Origin: an uncultured Rikenellaceae bacterium | GTDB lineage: Bacteria > Bacteroidota > Bacteroidia > Bacteroidales > Rikenellaceae | Length of the DNA: 64,000 nucleotides | Assembly: GCA_944415565.1 (NCBI GenBank) | Contig: CALYBQ010000010.1 | Span: 182,061-246,060 of the forward strand | Reading direction: 5' to 3' | In this document: piece by piece, positions 60,953 through 64,000 of the stretch | Position numbering within the stretch: the first letter of the stretch is position 1 | Layout: the number at the start of each line of letters is the position of its first letter | Position numbers and translations under genes: made by a program | Notes under the pieces: generated by a model | The model's input: only the letters and a program-made list of their open reading frames with translations | Told to the model about the DNA's origin: nothing | Database searches by the model: none

Positions 60953-61324
60953 ATGGAGTTCGAAGGTAAAGTATTGACGGTGCTTCCTCCCGTGAGCGGG
61001 ACCAGTGCCCGTGGCGAGTGGAAGAAGCAGGAGGTTGTGTTCGAGCAGGACGGAGAGTTCGGGCGTAAGGTTTGTGTGAGTTTTTGGGGCGATAAGGCTG
61101 CGGATGCTGCTGGCCTGCGTGAAGGCGACAGGGTTTCCGTAGCGGCCAATGTGGAGTCGCGCGAATATAATGGCCGTTGGTTTACAGAGGTTAGGGCATG
61201 GAAGCTCAGCAAGCAAGCTCCCGCCACTGCTTCGGTAGAGCAGATGCCACCTATTGATGCCGGTTTTGCGGCTGTACCGGCAGAGCCTTACAAAGAGGAT
61301 AATTTTGACGACCTGCCTTTCTGA
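60953..61324 (+). CDS. DUF3127 protein with OB-like fold and SSB-like C-terminal tip
   Basis: A 123-residue cytoplasmic protein. The N-terminal about 85 residues (MEFEGKVLTVLPPVSGTSARGEWKKQEVVFEQ, CVSFWGDKAADAAGLREGDRVSVAANVESREYNGRWFTEVRAWKL) belong to DUF3127 and have the strand pattern of an OB fold, close to SSB's GDxVxVxGxxxxRxYxGxxxTEVxA. After a Pro/Ala linker the protein ends DNFDDLPF, very like the acidic tip of SSB (DDDIPF) that recruits repair proteins. A single-strand nucleic-acid role is inferred. Co-transcribed with the cyclophilin; a terminator follows. Confidence 0.82.
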   Translation: MEFEGKVLTVLPPVSGTSARGEWKKQEVVFEQDGEFGRKVCVSFWGDKAADAAGLREGDRVSVAANVESREYNGRWFTEVRAWKLSKQAPATASVEQMPPIDAGFAAVPAEPYKEDNFDDLPF

Positions 61325-61351
61325 TCGTAAGGCAGACGTTGCATTATAACT

Positions 61352-61381
61352 AAAAAGGATACCGATCTCGGTATCCTTTTT
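61352..61381. terminator. Bidirectional terminator after DUF3127
   Basis: AAAAAGGATACCG and its complement (61352-61364 with 61369-61381, loop ATCT) with A- and T-runs lie between convergent stops of DUF3127 and the DoxX gene. Confidence 0.85.
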
Positions 61382-61386
61382 TAGTA

Positions 61387-61797
61387 TTATTTGCGGGATG
61401 TTTTCGATGTGGACTTGTATATATAATGGTCCACAGAGTATCGTCCTCCGCCTGAAACCAGCAGAACGATGAAAACAACGAGGTAGAGCAAAGGTAATTC
61501 CGAGCCCGAAACTGAGAATGGGGCGTGAGCTATGAATGCGGCTACGGCCATGCCTATTGACAGCGATAAGGCTGCCAGTCGGGTGAATAGTCCCAGCATG
61601 AGCAGTATGGCTCCGATAAACTCCGCCAGCATTATCAGGGTGAACGATAGCTGTGCTCCAATGCCTATGGGGTCGGGGAATGCGGTAGCCATAGCTGTGT
61701 AACCAGTCAATTTTGCCAGCCCGTGTGTGAGCATCATAGCTCCGGCGCCGAGCCTTAGCAGGAGAAGCCCTAAGCCGGTTCCTTTCGGGCTTGTCAA
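61387..61797 (-). CDS. DoxX family membrane protein
   Basis: A 136-residue inner-membrane protein with four helices. LGLLLLRLGAGAMMLTHGLAKLTGY and the later LIMLAEFIGAILLMLGLFTRLAALSLSIGMAVAAF are typical of DoxX. Relatives act in thiol/redox homeostasis or as quinone-linked subunits; the role here is unknown. It follows the large AsmA-like gene by 13 bases and is probably its operon partner. Confidence 0.88.
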   Translation of the reverse strand: MTSPKGTGLGLLLLRLGAGAMMLTHGLAKLTGYTAMATAFPDPIGIGAQLSFTLIMLAEFIGAILLMLGLFTRLAALSLSIGMAVAAFIAHAPFSVSGSELPLLYLVVFIVLLVSGGGRYSVDHYIYKSTSKTSRK

Positions 61798-61810
61798 TAC
61801 GCCCGCTATC

Positions 61811-63436
61811 TTAGTTATGGTCTTGTTTATGTGTATGTTGTTTTATTAGTGCGTTAGGAACCCCGACCGAATTGAGAATGCCGGGGGCGATGGATTTCCA
61901 TAGATAGTTGAATTGTGACTTGTATGTGTCGCGAGTGAACGAGCCGTTGCCTTTGTGTAACTTTCCCAAGGCATCCGGATTGCTTTCGCGGACGATGATG
62001 CCGTTGATGAGCGACGACAGGAATTTACGCTCCCTCTCTTCTTCGTCATTTTCCTCTTCGAGCACCATGATTGTGAGCCCGTCATAGAGCATGGTCGTGC
62101 TGACGTACGATTTGTGTGCATTGCCTGTTACGCGGAAATCGAGACTGTTCAGGCGGCCGCTGTCTATGCGGACCTGAGCCAACGGTTCCAGCACCGGGTT
62201 CATTACGGCAAGGTCCATGCTGCCCAGTGTGCCGTCGATCTCAAAACGGCTCTTGGTGGAATCTGCAGGTGCGGACATTTTGAACCGCAGTTCGCCGCTG
62301 TCCATCAGTTTGCCCCATGCTTCCAAAAGTATGCGGTCGTCGGATGAAGCGGCCATGTTCGATACGTTTGTCGCGACTGCGCCGAGTTCGCTGAAACGTA
62401 CCGTGCCGCTGATGTCGCTGCCTTCGGCGAGTTCTTCATAAAATGCGTTGCCGTCGAGCAACTCGATTTTACCGATGCCGACCTCGAACGGAAGTTTGTG
62501 CAACGATTCGTAGAACATATATCTTTTCCATTCATCCCGGTGTATGTTGCGGTTCTTGTAGCTGCCCGCATCGAGTCTTGCGATGGATAGGCTGTCGGCG
62601 ATCATACGTTTGTCTGTCGATAGTTCCGAGAAATCCATTCCCCATATGCGTATCTCTCTGAGATCGAAGAACGACCAGTTGGGATGTCCGGGTGTTTTTA
62701 TGGCATATTCTGTTTTGGCGTATCGCGGCTCTATACTCATGTGATTGAGAGCGACACTCCCGGTCTTTGTCGAGACTGTCAGCGTGTCGGCTGTCAAGGT
62801 CATGGTTTCGTGCCGGTATTTGCGCTCGAACTTGCGTACGGTCAGACGTACATCGCTGAAATGCAGCGGGCTCGCGTATGTGTCTGAGTTGAGGTCGTAA
62901 TCGTCTGCTTCGATGGTCGTCCGGCGTATCTTATATCGAACCGTGTCGTCGCCCTTGAATATGTCGCATTCTCCGTCTACCCCGCGCATGCGTATCCTGT
63001 TGGCGGTGAGTTTCTCGAACGAACGCATGAGGGCCGAGTGAATCCCGTTTTCGAATGTAGTGGTGTCGGGTAGTGCCGCTGTCGTTTTGTCTCGCAGGGT
63101 GAAGCCGATGCCTTTGACGAATAGTTCCGCTATCGAAATCTTAATAGCAGGGTAGGGTTTCCCGTTTTGGCCGTTGTGTGTGGCTCCTCCGTTGCTGGTC
63201 AGCAATGTCAGCCGTACGCTGTCGGTGGTGATGGAGACGTTCTTGATCTTCATGGAGCGGTCGAAGAATCCTACCGACAGTCTGCCGATGTCGAGATGGT
63301 ATACCCCGTCCGACATTTCGTGTAATTCCGTGGCCGCCGCCTTTTTCAGCTTGTAGCCGAACCATAGTTCGACCCCTCTGAATATCAATAAAAGTCCGAG
63401 TATTATTCCCAAGACTACTTCGATCCATTTCTTCAT
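61811..63436 (-). CDS. Membrane-anchored AsmA/DUF748-like envelope protein
   Basis: A 541-residue protein with one N-terminal membrane helix (IEVVLGIILGLLLIFRGVELWFG) and a long periplasmic beta-rich part: VYHLDIGRLSVGFFDRSMKIKNVSITTDSVRLTLL is the typical opening of AsmA-like/DUF748 proteins, and ISGTVRFSELGAVATNVSNMAASSDDRILLEAWGKLMDSGELRFKMSAPA, DLAVMNPVLEPLAQVRIDSGRLNSLDFRVTGN match the C-terminal repeats. AsmA-like proteins are bridge-like lipid-transfer proteins; this one is short. The end (GNGSFTRDTYKSQFNYLWKSIAPGI) is complete. Confidence 0.8.
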   Translation of the reverse strand: MKKWIEVVLGIILGLLLIFRGVELWFGYKLKKAAATELHEMSDGVYHLDIGRLSVGFFDRSMKIKNVSITTDSVRLTLLTSNGGATHNGQNGKPYPAIKISIAELFVKGIGFTLRDKTTAALPDTTTFENGIHSALMRSFEKLTANRIRMRGVDGECDIFKGDDTVRYKIRRTTIEADDYDLNSDTYASPLHFSDVRLTVRKFERKYRHETMTLTADTLTVSTKTGSVALNHMSIEPRYAKTEYAIKTPGHPNWSFFDLREIRIWGMDFSELSTDKRMIADSLSIARLDAGSYKNRNIHRDEWKRYMFYESLHKLPFEVGIGKIELLDGNAFYEELAEGSDISGTVRFSELGAVATNVSNMAASSDDRILLEAWGKLMDSGELRFKMSAPADSTKSRFEIDGTLGSMDLAVMNPVLEPLAQVRIDSGRLNSLDFRVTGNAHKSYVSTTMLYDGLTIMVLEEENDEEERERKFLSSLINGIIVRESNPDALGKLHKGNGSFTRDTYKSQFNYLWKSIAPGILNSVGVPNALIKQHTHKQDHN

Positions 63437-63616
63437 GCGTATATTATGTTTTATGATCCTTGGTTTTGTCCGCTGGCATGGGGCGGGCTTGACTTTATAT
63501 ATAGAAAATATATCAGCAAAAGTCCTGCCGCAGCCGTTTCATGCTGTAAAGATAGGGCAATGCGAGGTGTTTTTTGCAGGTTTACGCAATGTAGTGCCTA
63601 CTTTTCTCGTTCAAAT

Positions 63617-63647
63617 TTTGGTATAAAAAAAAAGAGTGCTAAATTTG
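63617..63647 (+). promoter_or_regulatory. Promoter of tRNA-His
   Basis: TTTG (63617-63620), 19 bases and TAAATTTG (63640-63647) are a full consensus match; the transcript would start near 63653, leaving a short leader to be removed by RNase P. Confidence 0.75.
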
Positions 63648-63680
63648 CACACCGATTCGCAGATATACGAGTCGTACATG

Positions 63681-63754
<74 letters not shown>

Positions 63755-63786
63755 CTTGAAAGGTTATTTAGAAAATTGTAAATTAG

Positions 63787-63827
63787 TGCAAAAGCCCTGT
63801 ATATTAGCAATATACAGGGCTTTTGCA
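63787..63827 (+). terminator. Terminator after tRNA-His
   Basis: A 19-bp perfect stem (TGCAAAAGCCCTGTATATT and complement, loop AGC) includes the internal T-run; it ends the tRNA transcript and separates it from the insertion element. Confidence 0.8.
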
Positions 63828-63889
63828 TGTAGGTGTTATGTAATAAAAGCATTAAAAAAATAGGTTTACATGCCTTAATTGGAAAACAC

Positions 63890-64000
63890 GGTAAAACTGA
63901 CCCGGTAAGGACGGTTCAAAATGACGCGGTGAAAACGGCTTAAATTGACCACCATAAAACGGTCGAAAGTGCCCCATCAAACATGGAGCAAACTGACCCA
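63890..64000 (+). mobile_element. Left end of an IS21-family-like element (transposase binding repeats)
   Basis: Five direct repeats of the form GG-N3/4-AAA-N-TGACCC begin at 63890, 63913, 63937, 63961 and 63985, a spacing of 23-24 bases: GGTAAAACTGACCC, GGTTCAAAATGACGC, GGCTTAAATTGACC, GGTCGAAAGTGCCCC, GGAGCAAACTGACCC. Regular TGACC repeats ahead of istA are a mark of IS21-family ends in Bacteroidota. No transposase gene is inside the window; istA/istB would be expected to the right. The exact outer border is not visible. Confidence 0.6.

Noticed and set aside
60127..61227. 366-codon minus-strand frame opposite the cyclophilin and DUF3127 genes
   Set aside because: Both plus-strand genes are certain from motifs; the antisense frame has none.

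Overview
This window looks like chromosome from a member of the Bacteroidota, most likely order Bacteroidales. A Rikenellaceae/Alistipes-like host is my guess from the mid-GC codon use and gene content, not something the sequence proves. The evidence is the many lineage-specific families (DUF4290, DUF4271, DUF4295, DUF4349, DUF4919, BF3164-type propeller, DUF3127), MurA with Asp in place of the catalytic Cys, Bacteroidota-typical gene orders (DUF4271-hemD-rnpA-yidD, DUF721-recF-TPR-ribH, rpmB-rpmG-DUF4295), and repeated promoters of the Bacteroidota form TTTG-N19/20-TAnnTTTG.

Layout. 1-7 kb: 3' end of an acyl-CoA ligase, a flippase-like membrane protein, DUF4290, an unusual sigma-54 activator, murA and ruvB. 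7.4-10.7 kb: three exported proteins (TIM-barrel isomerase, Gfo/Idh/MocA oxidoreductase, DUF1080 lipoprotein) that look like a periplasmic 3-keto-glycoside pathway. 10.9-13.8 kb: folC and lnt on the minus strand. 13.9-22 kb: a long plus-strand run with a LysE-type exporter, cmk, ispH, a small membrane protein, a C-terminal processing protease, an orphan histidine kinase, DUF4271, hemD, rnpA and yidD. 22.3-25.4 kb: a tightly overlapped minus-strand operon (LolC/E-type permease, ubiE/menG, LEA-like lipoprotein, SPOR-like protein). 25.4-28.4 kb: SDR, zinc peptidase, dtd and DUF4349 lipoprotein. 28.4-33.8 kb: corA, mqnA, mazG-like, a sodium symporter, DUF721 and recF. 34-39.2 kb: TPR membrane protein, ribH, ung and polA. 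39.8-45.6 kb: rny, a probable 6S-type RNA, zapA, a coiled-coil protein, rimO, DUF4919 and ftsY. 45.8-54.3 kb: ddh, a propeller lipoprotein, a frameshifted DUF2846-type lipoprotein, DUF4295-L33-L28, two related lipoproteins, cinA, pyrD and pdxB. 54.4-63.4 kb: ureohydrolase, DUF418, an AT-rich lipoprotein, nhaA, two prolyl isomerases, DUF3127, DoxX and an AsmA-like protein. The window ends with tRNA-His and the edge of an IS21-like element.

Most of the window is housekeeping: peptidoglycan precursors (murA, ddh), menaquinone (mqnA, ubiE), lipoprotein maturation and sorting (lnt, LolC/E-like), RNA processing (rnpA, rny), DNA repair and replication (ruvB, recF, ung, polA), ribosome and secretion (L28, L33, rimO, ftsY, yidD), and folate, riboflavin, heme, PLP and pyrimidine synthesis. 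I see no CRISPR array, prophage, restriction system or recognisable defence island. The most unusual items are the sigma-54 activator with Glu at the phospho-acceptor site and no DNA-binding domain, a DUF3127 protein with an SSB-like acidic C-terminal tip, a perfect 16-bp inverted repeat over the mazG promoter, the structured RNA between zapA and rny, and a conserved translation cluster opened up by lineage-specific lipoprotein genes, one of them frameshifted.
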